DNA from: Candidatus Methylomirabilota bacterium
GTDB lineage: Bacteria; Methylomirabilota; Methylomirabilia; Rokubacteriales; CSP1-6
Assembly (NCBI GenBank): GCA_036002485.1
Contig: DASYTI010000214.1
Coordinates: 1-38,525 of the forward strand
DNA length: 38,525 nucleotides
Direction: 5' to 3'
Shown: positions 24,278 to 32,147 of the stretch, one piece after another
How the letters are laid out: each line of letters starts with the position of its first letter
How positions within the stretch are numbered: position 1 is the first letter of the stretch
Position numbers and translations under genes: made by a program
The notes under the pieces: model-generated
Told to the model about the DNA's origin: nothing
Seen by the model: only the letters and a program-made list of their open reading frames with translations
Database searches by the model: none

Positions 24278-25051
24278 ATGTGCGTCGATGATGACTCCTA
24301 TCCTCCAATTCACCCGATCGCCGGCGGCTCGGCCGGCTCCCGCGATTTTCGCCTCGCCTCTGCCGACGGCACGCGCTTCATGGCCCACGCGGCTCGCGCG
24401 AGCGCGCCCACGGGCGCCGGGATGGTCGTCATCCCGGACGTGCGCGGACTCCACCCGTACTACAAGGAGCTCGCCGACCGCTTTGCCGAGGTGGGAATAG
24501 ACTCGGTGGCCATCGATTTCTTCGCCCGCACTGCGCCCTCCGACGATCGCAGCGAGAGCTTCGACTTCATGGCCCAGGTCCCTCTCACCAAGCCCGAGAC
24601 CCTGCAGGCGGACATCGCGGCCGCGGCCGCGTACTTGCGCGGCACGGAAGGCGGTGGGGTGCGGTCGCTCTTCTCCGTGGGCTTCTGCTTCGGCGGGGCG
24701 CTCTCCTATCTCCAGGCGGCCAGCGGGCTCGGGTATGCCGGGGTGATCGGGTTCTACGGCTGGCCCCTCGGATTGAAGCGGTGGCCCGACCGGCCGAAGC
24801 CCATCGATGCGGTGAGCCGCTATACCTGCCCGGTGCTGTCGCTCTTCGGCGGGGCGGACGAAGGCATTCCGCAGAGCGACGTCGATCAGTTCGACGCGGC
24901 CTGCCGCAAGGCGGGGGTCAAGCACGATCTCACGGTCTATCCCGGCGCGCCCCACAGCTTCTTCGACCGCAAGTACGCGGAGTTCGCGGAGGCTTCGGCC
25001 GATGCGTGGCGACGCAGCCAGGAGTTCGTACGGCAGTACACCAAAGGGTGA
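24278..25051 (+). CDS. Dienelactone hydrolase family protein
   Basis: A 257-residue alpha/beta hydrolase of the dienelactone hydrolase class. The nucleophile is cysteine C137 in V-G-F-C-F-G-G, as in true dienelactone hydrolases, where serine is used by most other esterases. A histidine in Y-P-G-A-P-H-S-F-F-D and an aspartate in F-G-G-A-D-E complete the triad. There is no signal peptide. Dienelactone hydrolases open lactones made during breakdown of chlorinated or other catechols, though many relatives have other esters as substrates. The ATG at 24278 has CGGAGG five bases ahead. It is divergent from the NIPSNAP gene and ends 10 bases from the converging protease gene. Confidence 0.92.
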   Translation: MCVDDDSYPPIHPIAGGSAGSRDFRLASADGTRFMAHAARASAPTGAGMVVIPDVRGLHPYYKELADRFAEVGIDSVAIDFFARTAPSDDRSESFDFMAQVPLTKPETLQADIAAAAAYLRGTEGGGVRSLFSVGFCFGGALSYLQAASGLGYAGVIGFYGWPLGLKRWPDRPKPIDAVSRYTCPVLSLFGGADEGIPQSDVDQFDAACRKAGVKHDLTVYPGAPHSFFDRKYAEFAEASADAWRRSQEFVRQYTKG

Positions 25052-25061
25052 GTCGAAACAG

Positions 25062-26747
25062 CTACCTGGTGGCCACCACCTGACAGGCTGCTTGAGTCAC
25101 GCGGTCGATCGCCTCTGTCCTGCTCTTGGGAGAGGGCATGGCGGGCGGCTGGGCGTAAAGCGGTCTGCCGAAGTCCGCCTTGACCGCCCAGCTGACGTTC
25201 TGAGGCAGGATACTCGGCTCTCTGAGTAGCGGAATGATGGCGGTGATCGAGCTGACCACCCCGACCACCGATCCATCGCCGGTGACCACAGGTCCACCCG
25301 AATGGCCAGGCTGGACCGGCACGGTCATCCGGAGGAAGGCCGTCTCCGCATCGGGTCCGGACACGGCGCTCACGGATCCATCCGCGAGCTTCGAGGCGGC
25401 ATTGGCCGCCCCCTCGGCGGGGAAGCCCACCGTGAAGATGGGATCGCCCGGCTCCACCGACCGCGCCTCCCGCACATTGAGGTACGCGGGAGCGGCCAGA
25501 GAGGTCTTGAGGACGGCGAGATCCTGGCCGCGCGCACTATTGCTGATCGTGGCCGACGTCGGCTCGCGGCCGGGACACCTCACGACGATGGAGCGCGCGC
25601 CTTCCACGATGTGCAAGGCGGTGAGAAGCACGCCGTCCGGTCGCACGAAGAATGCGGTGCCCTGGCTGGAGGCCGCCGTGGGCACCAGCTGAGGCGCAGG
25701 CGCGGGACGAGGGGGAGGTGGCGGCTGAGTGGCCACCGGTGTCGGCGGCGAGGACGGAACCGGCCGGGGCGCGGTCGGCGTCGGCGGAGTCACGGGCGGT
25801 GGCGGGGTGACCGGTCTCGGCTGAGCCACGGGCGCCGGCGGAGCAGCGGGCGCCGGCGGAGCGAAAGGCGTGGGCTGGCCGAATGGTATCGGCTGAGCGG
25901 CCACAGGTCCGGGCTGGGGGTTGGCGAGCTCGGCTACGACGCGGGCGGGGGCACCTCGGAGCTGGTCCTCGAGATTCTCCGCATGCTCCCGGTAGCCCTC
26001 GCGGCGGAGGACGGCGACGCCCGCGAGGACCGATTCCTTGATCTCGTCGAGCCCGCCCGGCTCATAGCTCTTCTCTCGAAGGCGAAACACCTGCCATTCG
26101 TAGAGATCTCTCGCCATGTCGAGGTTGAATCGCTCGCCTCGCAGCAAGGTCCGGTAAAACCCGCACCGGCCACGGAACTCCAGGGCGAGGGCCTCGAAGA
26201 AACCCACGGAGTGGATGTAGTCGAGGGCGGCCGCTTGACACCTGTCCCAGTCCCCCGCCGCGGCTGCTTCTTGAATGCGTCGAGCGGAGAGCCACACCTC
26301 GGGATTGACCACGCAGGGCAGGGTCAGGGTGATCTGTCGACCGCCTCGCGCCACCACCACCTTGTGCGGCACCACTGGGCCGGCGGCGGAGGGGGGAAGA
26401 GGTCGACCGTCCAGACTCGCGACGGGAATCTCCTCCGCGCTGATGATCCGGTCGCCGCGGCGAAGCCCCGCCCGCTCAACCCACTCCGAGGTGGCGAGGA
26501 CCGTGAGCTGCTGGCCGCTCAGGTACCCGACTTCACACTTGGGAGGCCGCGGCTTCTCTCGCAGAAAATCGATGAGGCCCTGGCGCGCCTGCGCCTTGAA
26601 CGTGTCCGCTTCCTGGCGTTGCCGGGCCAGGGTCGCGGACGACGTCGATTCAGATGCGGGAGGAGTGTTGCCGTGGGAGGCGCACCCCAGGAGGGTGGCG
26701 GCGACCCCGCCGACAATGCACATCCAATGCAGGCAGCGCTTGAACAC
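25062..26747 (-). CDS. Lipoprotein serine protease with N-terminal PDZ-like domain
   Basis: A 561-residue envelope protein. A lipoprotein signal ends at L-L-G-C22. Residues about 70-146 look like a PDZ domain (A-G-L-R-R-G-D-R-I at 93-101). A helical, cysteine-containing segment runs to about 275, and a Pro-rich linker covers about 280-355. The C-terminal part (about 360-561) is a trypsin-like protease with H379 in T-A-L-H-I-V-E-G, D409 in G-Q-D-L-A-V-L, and S483 in P-G-H-S-G-G-P. In HtrA/DegP proteins the PDZ domain follows the protease; here the order is reversed. The start is a GTG at 26747 with GAGAGG upstream. A role in envelope protein quality control is likely but inferred. Confidence 0.87.
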   Translation of the reverse strand: MFKRCLHWMCIVGGVAATLLGCASHGNTPPASESTSSATLARQRQEADTFKAQARQGLIDFLREKPRPPKCEVGYLSGQQLTVLATSEWVERAGLRRGDRIISAEEIPVASLDGRPLPPSAAGPVVPHKVVVARGGRQITLTLPCVVNPEVWLSARRIQEAAAAGDWDRCQAAALDYIHSVGFFEALALEFRGRCGFYRTLLRGERFNLDMARDLYEWQVFRLREKSYEPGGLDEIKESVLAGVAVLRREGYREHAENLEDQLRGAPARVVAELANPQPGPVAAQPIPFGQPTPFAPPAPAAPPAPVAQPRPVTPPPPVTPPTPTAPRPVPSSPPTPVATQPPPPPRPAPAPQLVPTAASSQGTAFFVRPDGVLLTALHIVEGARSIVVRCPGREPTSATISNSARGQDLAVLKTSLAAPAYLNVREARSVEPGDPIFTVGFPAEGAANAASKLADGSVSAVSGPDAETAFLRMTVPVQPGHSGGPVVTGDGSVVGVVSSITAIIPLLREPSILPQNVSWAVKADFGRPLYAQPPAMPSPKSRTEAIDRVTQAACQVVATR

Positions 26748-26812
26748 TCGGGCCTCTCGTACGGGAGCAGGTTGGGTCGGGTAGAGCGAGGGCTCCCGTA
26801 AATGGGGACGTC

Positions 26813-26821
26813 ATCATAGCA
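26813..26821 (-). promoter_or_regulatory. Putative extended -10 promoter of the protease gene
   Basis: The minus strand reads TGCTATGAT, an extended -10 with TATGAT close to consensus, about 65 bases before the GTG of the protease gene. No clear -35 box. Confidence 0.42.
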
Positions 26822-26943
26822 GACTCCGCCCCCCCGCGGCCCGTTGTCCCCCGGACCCCATTCCGACACCTAGCGAGTGCTTCATGGGGCCCGGGAGCAA
26901 CGGTAAGAGAAACCCGGTAGTTTCGTCGTACCGGGGCTCCCGG

Positions 26944-27201
26944 TCAGACCCGATGGGGCCTTCCGCCGATGAATCGATAGAGGGCGAGCAGAACCATCGC
27001 CCCGATGACCGCCATGACGAAGCCCACGGAGTCGCCTTCTCCATAGAGCCCCATGGTGCGCCCGAGAAATCCGCCGATCAGGGCCCCGACGATCCCCAGA
27101 ACGACGGTGAAAATGAAGCCCCGAGGATCTCTGCCCGGCATCAGGAACTTGGCCACGATTCCCACGATCAACCCGAATACGATCCACATCAGCACGCTCA
27201 T
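26944..27201 (-). CDS. GlsB/YeaQ/YmgE-family small membrane protein
   Basis: An 85-residue, Gly-rich protein with three hydrophobic helices (about residues 3-20, 28-47 and 58-77). The pattern G-L-I-V-G-I-V-A-K-F-L-M-P-G-R-D-P-R-G is the signature of the transglycosylase-associated / GlsB family, membrane proteins linked to general and envelope stress. The ATG at 27201 has GGGAGG six bases ahead; an upstream start would add nine residues without family match. It is divergent from the hemerythrin gene, so both may answer the same stress signal. Confidence 0.92.
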   Translation of the reverse strand: MSVLMWIVFGLIVGIVAKFLMPGRDPRGFIFTVVLGIVGALIGGFLGRTMGLYGEGDSVGFVMAVIGAMVLLALYRFIGGRPHRV

Positions 27202-27382
27202 GATCCACCTCCCTCGCTGGTCTGGCAAAGCTACCCGTCTTCGACGACCTGATCACGCAGCAATTGCCATGCCGCGCGCGACAGGGTGGGCACGCGCCTT
27301 GCTTGCGCAATCGACGACAGCTCATCAGCTCACTCGCTCACTCATGGCGGCGCGAGCACATGTCTCGCGCCAGGAGGACACG

Positions 27383-27928
27383 ATGCGGACCCAGAAGATG
27401 ACCCGTCAGAGCACACGACAGAGCGCACGACGCACCGCGGAGAAGGACGCGATCGCCTTGCTCAAGGAGGATCACGAGAAGGTCCGCGAGCTGCTCGGCG
27501 AGCTCGAAAAGACCACCACCAAGGCCACCAGTCGGCGGGAGACCCTGCTCAAGTCGATCGAACAGGAGCTCAAGATCCACACCAAGATCGAAGAGGAGAT
27601 CTTCTATCCCGCCTTCCGCGACGCGGCCGAGAAGCAGGACGACAAGAAGCTGTACTACGAGGCCCTCGAGGAGCACCACGTCGTCGACATGGTGCTGCCG
27701 GAGATCAAGAAGCTCGACGCCGGGTCCGACGAGTTCGCCGCCAAGGCCAAGGTCTTGAAGGACCTCGTCGAGCACCACGCCGAGGAGGAGGAGACGGAGA
27801 TGTTCCCGCGGGCGCGCAAGCTCATGGACCGCGAGGAGCTCGTCCAGCTGGGTCAACGGCTCGCCCAGGCCAAGGAGTCGATGAACGGAAACATCCTGAC
27901 CAGGCTGACCGAGATGGTGCGGACCTAG
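27383..27928 (+). CDS. Hemerythrin HHE-domain protein
   Basis: A 181-residue four-helix-bundle protein with a hemerythrin-type diiron site. Candidate ligands are H31 (K-E-D-H-E-K), H66 (K-I-H-T-K-I-E-E-E with E70-E72), H98/H99 (L-E-E-H-H-V) and H131/H132 (V-E-H-H-A-E-E-E-E). Such proteins bind or sense O2, NO or reactive oxygen, or store iron; DNA-repair roles have been reported for some. The N-terminus is basic and Ser/Thr/Gln-rich for 20 residues. AGGAGG stands five bases before the ATG. It is a single gene, divergent from the GlsB-like gene. Confidence 0.93.
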   Translation: MRTQKMTRQSTRQSARRTAEKDAIALLKEDHEKVRELLGELEKTTTKATSRRETLLKSIEQELKIHTKIEEEIFYPAFRDAAEKQDDKKLYYEALEEHHVVDMVLPEIKKLDAGSDEFAAKAKVLKDLVEHHAEEEETEMFPRARKLMDREELVQLGQRLAQAKESMNGNILTRLTEMVRT

Positions 27929-27933
27929 TCTGG

Positions 27934-28117
27934 ACTATTCGCGAGATAACACCACCCTGGTCTACTCAGCCCTCGCCTCAGGGCTGCGCCCTTCAGCTCG
28001 AAGTGCGGCCCTCTCCCTCTCCGAGGAAGAGGGATTCATTTTCATCCCTCGCCCCCGAAGGGGGAGAGGGCAGGGTGAGAGGGAGGCGAGGATGCGGTAG
28101 ACATTCTCGTGAATAGT
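27934..28117. repeat. Structured CCTC-rich repeat, copy E, with terminal inverted repeats
   Basis: The full-length-looking copy is bounded by ACTATTCGCGAGA (27934-27946) and TCTCGTGAATAGT (28105-28117), inverted repeats matching at 12 of 13 bases. Inside, in order, are CACCCTGGTCTACTCAGCC, an AGGGC-TGC-GCCCT hairpin, a CCCTCTCCCT stem with one mismatch, and a C-rich/G-rich arm ending near 28085. It fills most of the 350-base spacer 27929-28278 and follows the hemerythrin stop by five bases. It encodes no protein; the shape is that of a small non-autonomous element. Confidence 0.8.
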
Positions 28118-28278
28118 TCGCGCTAGGCCGCTGACGCGGGCACCGCGCATCGCGCCCAGGGGGCGTCGAGCGCGGTGCCCTGGTCCGGGAGGCGCTTGAC
28201 TTTTCTCCGCCCTCCCCCGAAAGTGTGGGGACCGCTCGAGCAGCATGATTTCACACACGTGCTCGGCGGCGGAGCGCC

Positions 28279-29319
28279 ATGACGATCGTCGTAAGCGCCA
28301 GGAACGGGGCACGCGAGTTCGAGTGCGACCCCGGAGAAAAGATCCTCCACGCCGGCCTTCGGAGTGGTCTCGAGCTGCCCTACGAGTGTGCCACGGGCAC
28401 GTGCGGCACCTGCAAGGCTTGGCTCGTCAGTGGACGCGCCGAGAGCGAGTGGCCGGACGCCCCCGGCCGCCGCTATCTGAAGAGCGAGGGCGAGCTCCTC
28501 ATGTGTCAGTGCGTGGCCCAGGGGGATTGCGCACTCGACGTCGGTATCCCCTTGAAGGAGCGCGAGACGGGCACCCCCGCCCCGCGCGCGCTCGGGGGAA
28601 CCGTGCGCCGTCTGCGCCGGCTCACCCACGACGTCGCGGCCTTCGACATCGATCTCGAGGGTGCCCTCGACTTCGAGGCGGGGCAGTTCGCCCTCCTCAC
28701 CGTGCCGGGAATCACCGGGGCGCGCGCCTATTCGATGGTCAACTTCGACCCTCTCGCCGAGCGCCTGTCGTTCGTGGTCAAGAAGAAGCCGGGGGGCGCG
28801 GTCAGCGAGTGGCTCTTCCGCGACGGCGTCGAGGGCACGCGCCTCGGCCTCTTCGCCCCCCTCGGGCACGCGACCTTCCACCCTGCCCTGCGCAAGCACG
28901 TGCTCTGCATCGCGGGGGGAAGCGGCATCGCCGGCATGATGTCGATTCTCTCCCTGGCCTGTCAGGGCGGGCACTTCGGCGACTGGGATGGTCATGTCTT
29001 CTTCGGCGTCCGCACGGCGCGCGACGGATTCTTCCTCGACGAGCTGGAAGCCTTTCGGGCGCGGTTCCCGGATCGGCTCGCGGTGACCGTCGCCCTCTCC
29101 GACGAGGAGGTTCCCGACTCGCTGGCCGCCGCCTATCCGAGATTCGTCTTCGCGCGGGGCTTCGTGCACGCGGTGGCCGGCGAGAGGATGAAAACCCGCT
29201 TCGCCGACATTCGAGCCTACGTGGCGGGGCCACCCCCGATGGTCGACGCGAGTCTGCGCCTGCTCCTGCGCGAGGCGCGGCTGGCGCCCTCCGATATCCG
29301 GTACGATAAGTTCAGCTGA
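28279..29319 (+). CDS. Ferredoxin-NAD(P)H reductase with N-terminal plant-type [2Fe-2S] domain (oxygenase reductase)
   Basis: A 346-residue electron-transfer flavoprotein. Residues 1-90 form a plant-type ferredoxin with cluster ligands C37, C42, C45 and C76. A FAD-binding barrel follows (A-R-A-Y-S-M-V-N is the RxYS flavin motif). Then comes a NAD-binding domain with G-G-S-G-I-A-G-M. This Fd-FAD-NAD order is that of reductases of aromatic ring and methane/toluene-type oxygenases; they pass electrons from NADH to a ferredoxin or oxygenase. Length is normal. GGAG lies about five bases before the ATG. The next gene is an unusual double Fe-S protein, its likely partner, and a Rieske oxygenase is encoded about 5 kb downstream. 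Confidence 0.94.
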   Translation: MTIVVSARNGAREFECDPGEKILHAGLRSGLELPYECATGTCGTCKAWLVSGRAESEWPDAPGRRYLKSEGELLMCQCVAQGDCALDVGIPLKERETGTPAPRALGGTVRRLRRLTHDVAAFDIDLEGALDFEAGQFALLTVPGITGARAYSMVNFDPLAERLSFVVKKKPGGAVSEWLFRDGVEGTRLGLFAPLGHATFHPALRKHVLCIAGGSGIAGMMSILSLACQGGHFGDWDGHVFFGVRTARDGFFLDELEAFRARFPDRLAVTVALSDEEVPDSLAAAYPRFVFARGFVHAVAGERMKTRFADIRAYVAGPPPMVDASLRLLLREARLAPSDIRYDKFS

Positions 29320-29370
29320 CGGCACGCGGCCCTCAGCGGCACTACACCACAGTCAACCAAAGGAGCGGCA

Positions 29371-30063
29371 ATGGGCCAGTACGAGTGTCACGTGTTCGTG
29401 TGCACGAGCGGGGAGACGTGCCCCACCCAGGCCGATACCGAGCGTTTCGTGAAGGTCCTGCGGGACGGGGCTCGTCAGGCGGGTAAGCAGAGCGCCGTGC
29501 GCATCAACAAGGCCGGCTGCTTCTCGCAGTGCGGCCACGGCCCCATGATCGTGATCTATCCCGATGACGTCTGGTATGGCGGGGTCCAGGAGTCCGATCT
29601 CGAGGAGATCCTCACCTCGCACATCCTGGGCGGACGACCCGTGGAGCGGCTTCGCTACAATCCGGGCGTCGCGGGGGCCAACAAGATGAGCGACGACGAC
29701 ATCAAGCGCGCGGCGGAAAGCCGGGCGCCCCAGCCGGAGGTGCCCACCCAGCCCGCGACCTGGAAGCGCGTGTGTGGACGCGCCGATGTCCCCGCCAACG
29801 GCATGAAGCAGTTCTCGGTGGACGGTGTCGATGTTCTCATGGTGAACACCGGCGATGCCTTCGTCGCCTGCCAGGCCATCTGCCCTCACGAAGCCGTCCC
29901 CCTCGAGCAGGGCATCCACGACGGCTCCACCCTGACCTGCATGGAGCACATGTGGCAGTTCGATCTCAAGACGGGGGCGCCCCTGGGCGACGCGCAGGAG
30001 GGGCTCAAGGGCTATCGGCTCAAAGAGGAGCAGGGCGACCTGTACATCGCGCTCGAAGGCTGA
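29371..30063 (+). CDS. Fusion of thioredoxin-like [2Fe-2S] ferredoxin and Rieske ferredoxin
   Basis: A 230-residue soluble protein with two different [2Fe-2S] domains. Residues 1-95 match thioredoxin-fold ferredoxins: likely ligands C11, C17, C50 and C54, and the hallmark Y-P-D-D-V-W-Y-G-G-V and P-V-E-R-L. A linker rich in Lys, Ala and Pro spans about 100-130. Residues 131-230 are a Rieske domain with C171-P-H173 and C190-x2-H193. Each domain is common alone, but the fusion is not one I recognise as standard. AAAGGAG lies before the ATG, and the gene starts 51 bases after the reductase. It should relay electrons from the reductase to an oxygenase, or between two reductive branches; this is inference. 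Confidence 0.9.
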   Translation: MGQYECHVFVCTSGETCPTQADTERFVKVLRDGARQAGKQSAVRINKAGCFSQCGHGPMIVIYPDDVWYGGVQESDLEEILTSHILGGRPVERLRYNPGVAGANKMSDDDIKRAAESRAPQPEVPTQPATWKRVCGRADVPANGMKQFSVDGVDVLMVNTGDAFVACQAICPHEAVPLEQGIHDGSTLTCMEHMWQFDLKTGAPLGDAQEGLKGYRLKEEQGDLYIALEG

Positions 30064-30111
30064 GGCTCGCCCTCGGCGAGGAGTGATCAGGAGCCGACGG
30101 GAGGGCGAGAC

Positions 30112-30588
30112 ATGGCGCTTCGGGTGCGGCGGGTCATCACGGGTCATGACAAGAACGGGCGAGCGATCGTCAAGATCGACGAGCTCTCGGAGAATCTCTT
30201 CACGGGCCGGCCGGGAGCGACGGCCTGTAACGTGTGGACCACGGAAGGCTTTCCCGTCAACAACGACGGCGAGGCCGACGAGAGCTTGCGCAAGGTCGGC
30301 ACCACGCTGAAGCGCGGCACGATCTTCCGCATCATCGAGTTCGCGCCCGGTCTCGCCGCGCGCAACCACCGGACGGACTCCATTGACTACATCGTCGTCA
30401 TCTCCGGCGAGATCGACATGGAGCTGGACGACTCTCTCGTCCATCTGCAGGCCGGGGACGTCATGGTGCAGCGGGGCACCATCCACAACTGGGTCAATCG
30501 CGGTACCGCGCCCTGCGTGCTCGCCGTCGTCCTCATCGACGCCAAATCCGTCGAGGCGGGCGGGAAAGTCTTGCCCGCCGTCGGCTAG
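30112..30588 (+). CDS. Cupin-domain protein
   Basis: A 158-residue protein with a cupin barrel at about residues 68-145. The first motif is H86-R-T-D-S-I-D-Y, in which the usual H-x-H is reduced to one histidine. The second is G-D-V-M-V-Q-R-G-T-I-H125-N-W-V-N. This form recurs in small cupins next to dehydrogenases and oxygenases; metal binding may be weak, and a binding or sensor role is possible. GGGAGGGCGAG precedes the ATG. It lies 48 bases after the Fe-S fusion gene and 14-26 bases before an alpha/beta hydrolase, so it is in the same operon. Confidence 0.88.
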   Translation: MALRVRRVITGHDKNGRAIVKIDELSENLFTGRPGATACNVWTTEGFPVNNDGEADESLRKVGTTLKRGTIFRIIEFAPGLAARNHRTDSIDYIVVISGEIDMELDDSLVHLQAGDVMVQRGTIHNWVNRGTAPCVLAVVLIDAKSVEAGGKVLPAVG

Positions 30589-30614
30589 GCGTCGACCTAT
30601 CGGTGGGCCGGTTC

Positions 30615-31400
30615 ATGGCCGGAAATGGGGCGCCGCCCATGGCGGTGCGCACGAGGGGGAGCGGGCCCGACGTCGTGCTCTTTCACGGCGGGATGGGGTG
30701 CTGGCAGCACTGGATCCGAAACATCGAGCCCCTGGCCACCCGGTTCACCGTGCATGCCCTGGATCACCCGTCGTACGGCGCCTCGGCCTCGGTGCCGCGA
30801 GAGACGACGGGGAAAGAGTACCTGGATCTCGTCCACCGTCTCCTCGCGGAGATGTTCCCCGGGGATGCGCCGCTGCGCTTTGCCGGGTTCTCTTTCGGCG
30901 GGGTCATCGCGGCCAACCTGGCGCGCCGTCTTGGATCTCGGGTGACCCACCTGTGCCTCGTCTCTCCCGCCGGATTTCCGCCGCGCACCTTCGCCGAGCG
31001 GCCCACCCGCAGCTACCGGGAGGCGGGAGACGATGACCGGCTCTTCCGGGAGATTTGCCGCCACAACCTCCTCGTCAACATGCTGAGCGACCCGGCGAGC
31101 GTGACCGAGGACACCGTCGACATCCAGGCGTATTGCGTCCGCCACACCCGCTTCAATAGCCGAAAGGTCAGTGGGGGCGGAACCCTCCTCGACGATCTCG
31201 CCCGCCTCGAGGGTCGCCTTCGCGTGCTGTGGGGGGTGGGGGACGATTCAGCTTTTCGTCCCGCCGATGTCCTGATCGGGCAGATCCGCGAAGTGGTCGG
31301 GAACCTCGATCTCCATCGTATCCCCCGGGCCGGCCACTGGTCGGCCTATGAGAACGCCGGCGAGGTCAACCGGCTGATGCTCGAGTTCTTCACCCGATGA
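30615..31400 (+). CDS. Alpha/beta hydrolase
   Basis: A 261-residue single-domain alpha/beta hydrolase. The oxyanion motif is H-G-G-M-G and the nucleophile is the serine in A-G-F-S-F-G-G (about residue 93). The catalytic histidine is in A-G-H-W-S-A-Y-E near the end. It resembles the broad group that includes carbon-carbon hydrolases of meta-cleavage pathways (MhpC/BphD), which would suit the surrounding oxygenase parts, but lactonase or esterase activity is equally possible. The start is uncertain: ATG at 30615 is chosen, with a GTG at 30603 and an ATG at 30639 as options; none has a strong ribosome site. It precedes the dienelactone hydrolase gene by 13 bases. Confidence 0.88.
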   Translation: MAGNGAPPMAVRTRGSGPDVVLFHGGMGCWQHWIRNIEPLATRFTVHALDHPSYGASASVPRETTGKEYLDLVHRLLAEMFPGDAPLRFAGFSFGGVIAANLARRLGSRVTHLCLVSPAGFPPRTFAERPTRSYREAGDDDRLFREICRHNLLVNMLSDPASVTEDTVDIQAYCVRHTRFNSRKVSGGGTLLDDLARLEGRLRVLWGVGDDSAFRPADVLIGQIREVVGNLDLHRIPRAGHWSAYENAGEVNRLMLEFFTR

Positions 31401-31413
31401 AAGGAGAACGGAG

Positions 31414-32130
31414 ATGAGAGTGGTGGCGCGAAAGCTCACGCTGGACGAGGACGGCATCCCCGGCTACGTGGCGCATCCGGAAGGGAGCGGGCCTCGGCCC
31501 GGGGTGATGATGGTGCACCACGCCCATGGCGTCACCGCGGACTACAAGATCGACGCGTACCGGCTGGCCGCCCTCGGCTTCAACGTCCTCGTGCCCAGCC
31601 TCTTCAACATGTTCGGGGTGCCGGGACCGAATCACATCGGCCAGGGCGCCGACCTGCAGGCCAAGCACTCCGACAGCGAGTTTCTCGTGAAGATGGACGA
31701 GGCCTGGCACTACCTCATCGAGCGCCTGAAGTCAGACCCGGCCCGCACGGCGTGTATCGGGCATTGCCTGGGCGGCCGGCTCCTCATCCCCTTCGCGGCG
31801 GACCACCCTCAGGTGCGCGCCATCGTCCTCTACTACCCGTCCGTCCGCGATGAGCCCGAGACGTCGCACCGGCCGCGACATGCCTTCGCCCTCGCCAAGA
31901 CGCTCAAGTGCGCCTCCCTGGTGTTCTGCGCGGGCAAGGACCATATCGCCACGCCCGCCATCCAGGGCCCGCTCTGGCAGAGCTTCATCGGCAACGGCCA
32001 GCTCGTGGAATGGCACTTCTTCTCAGACGCCAATCACGGCTTCCGCCATCCCGACAATGACGGCTTCCAGCCCCACTACGCCGACCTCGCCTGGCCGCTC
32101 GTGACGAGCTTCCTGGAGCGCACGGTGTGA
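31414..32130 (+). CDS. Dienelactone hydrolase family protein
   Basis: A 238-residue alpha/beta hydrolase of the dienelactone hydrolase class, with cysteine nucleophile C118 in I-G-H-C-L-G-G and a histidine in A-N-H-G-F-R-H. AAAGGAG lies before the ATG. It is the last gene of the run that starts with the oxygenase-type reductase, so a role in opening lactones formed after ring oxidation fits. A second member of the class, only distantly similar, is encoded at 24278-25051. Confidence 0.92.
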   Translation: MRVVARKLTLDEDGIPGYVAHPEGSGPRPGVMMVHHAHGVTADYKIDAYRLAALGFNVLVPSLFNMFGVPGPNHIGQGADLQAKHSDSEFLVKMDEAWHYLIERLKSDPARTACIGHCLGGRLLIPFAADHPQVRAIVLYYPSVRDEPETSHRPRHAFALAKTLKCASLVFCAGKDHIATPAIQGPLWQSFIGNGQLVEWHFFSDANHGFRHPDNDGFQPHYADLAWPLVTSFLERTV

Positions 32131-32147
32131 TCCATCCGGCGGCCCCG

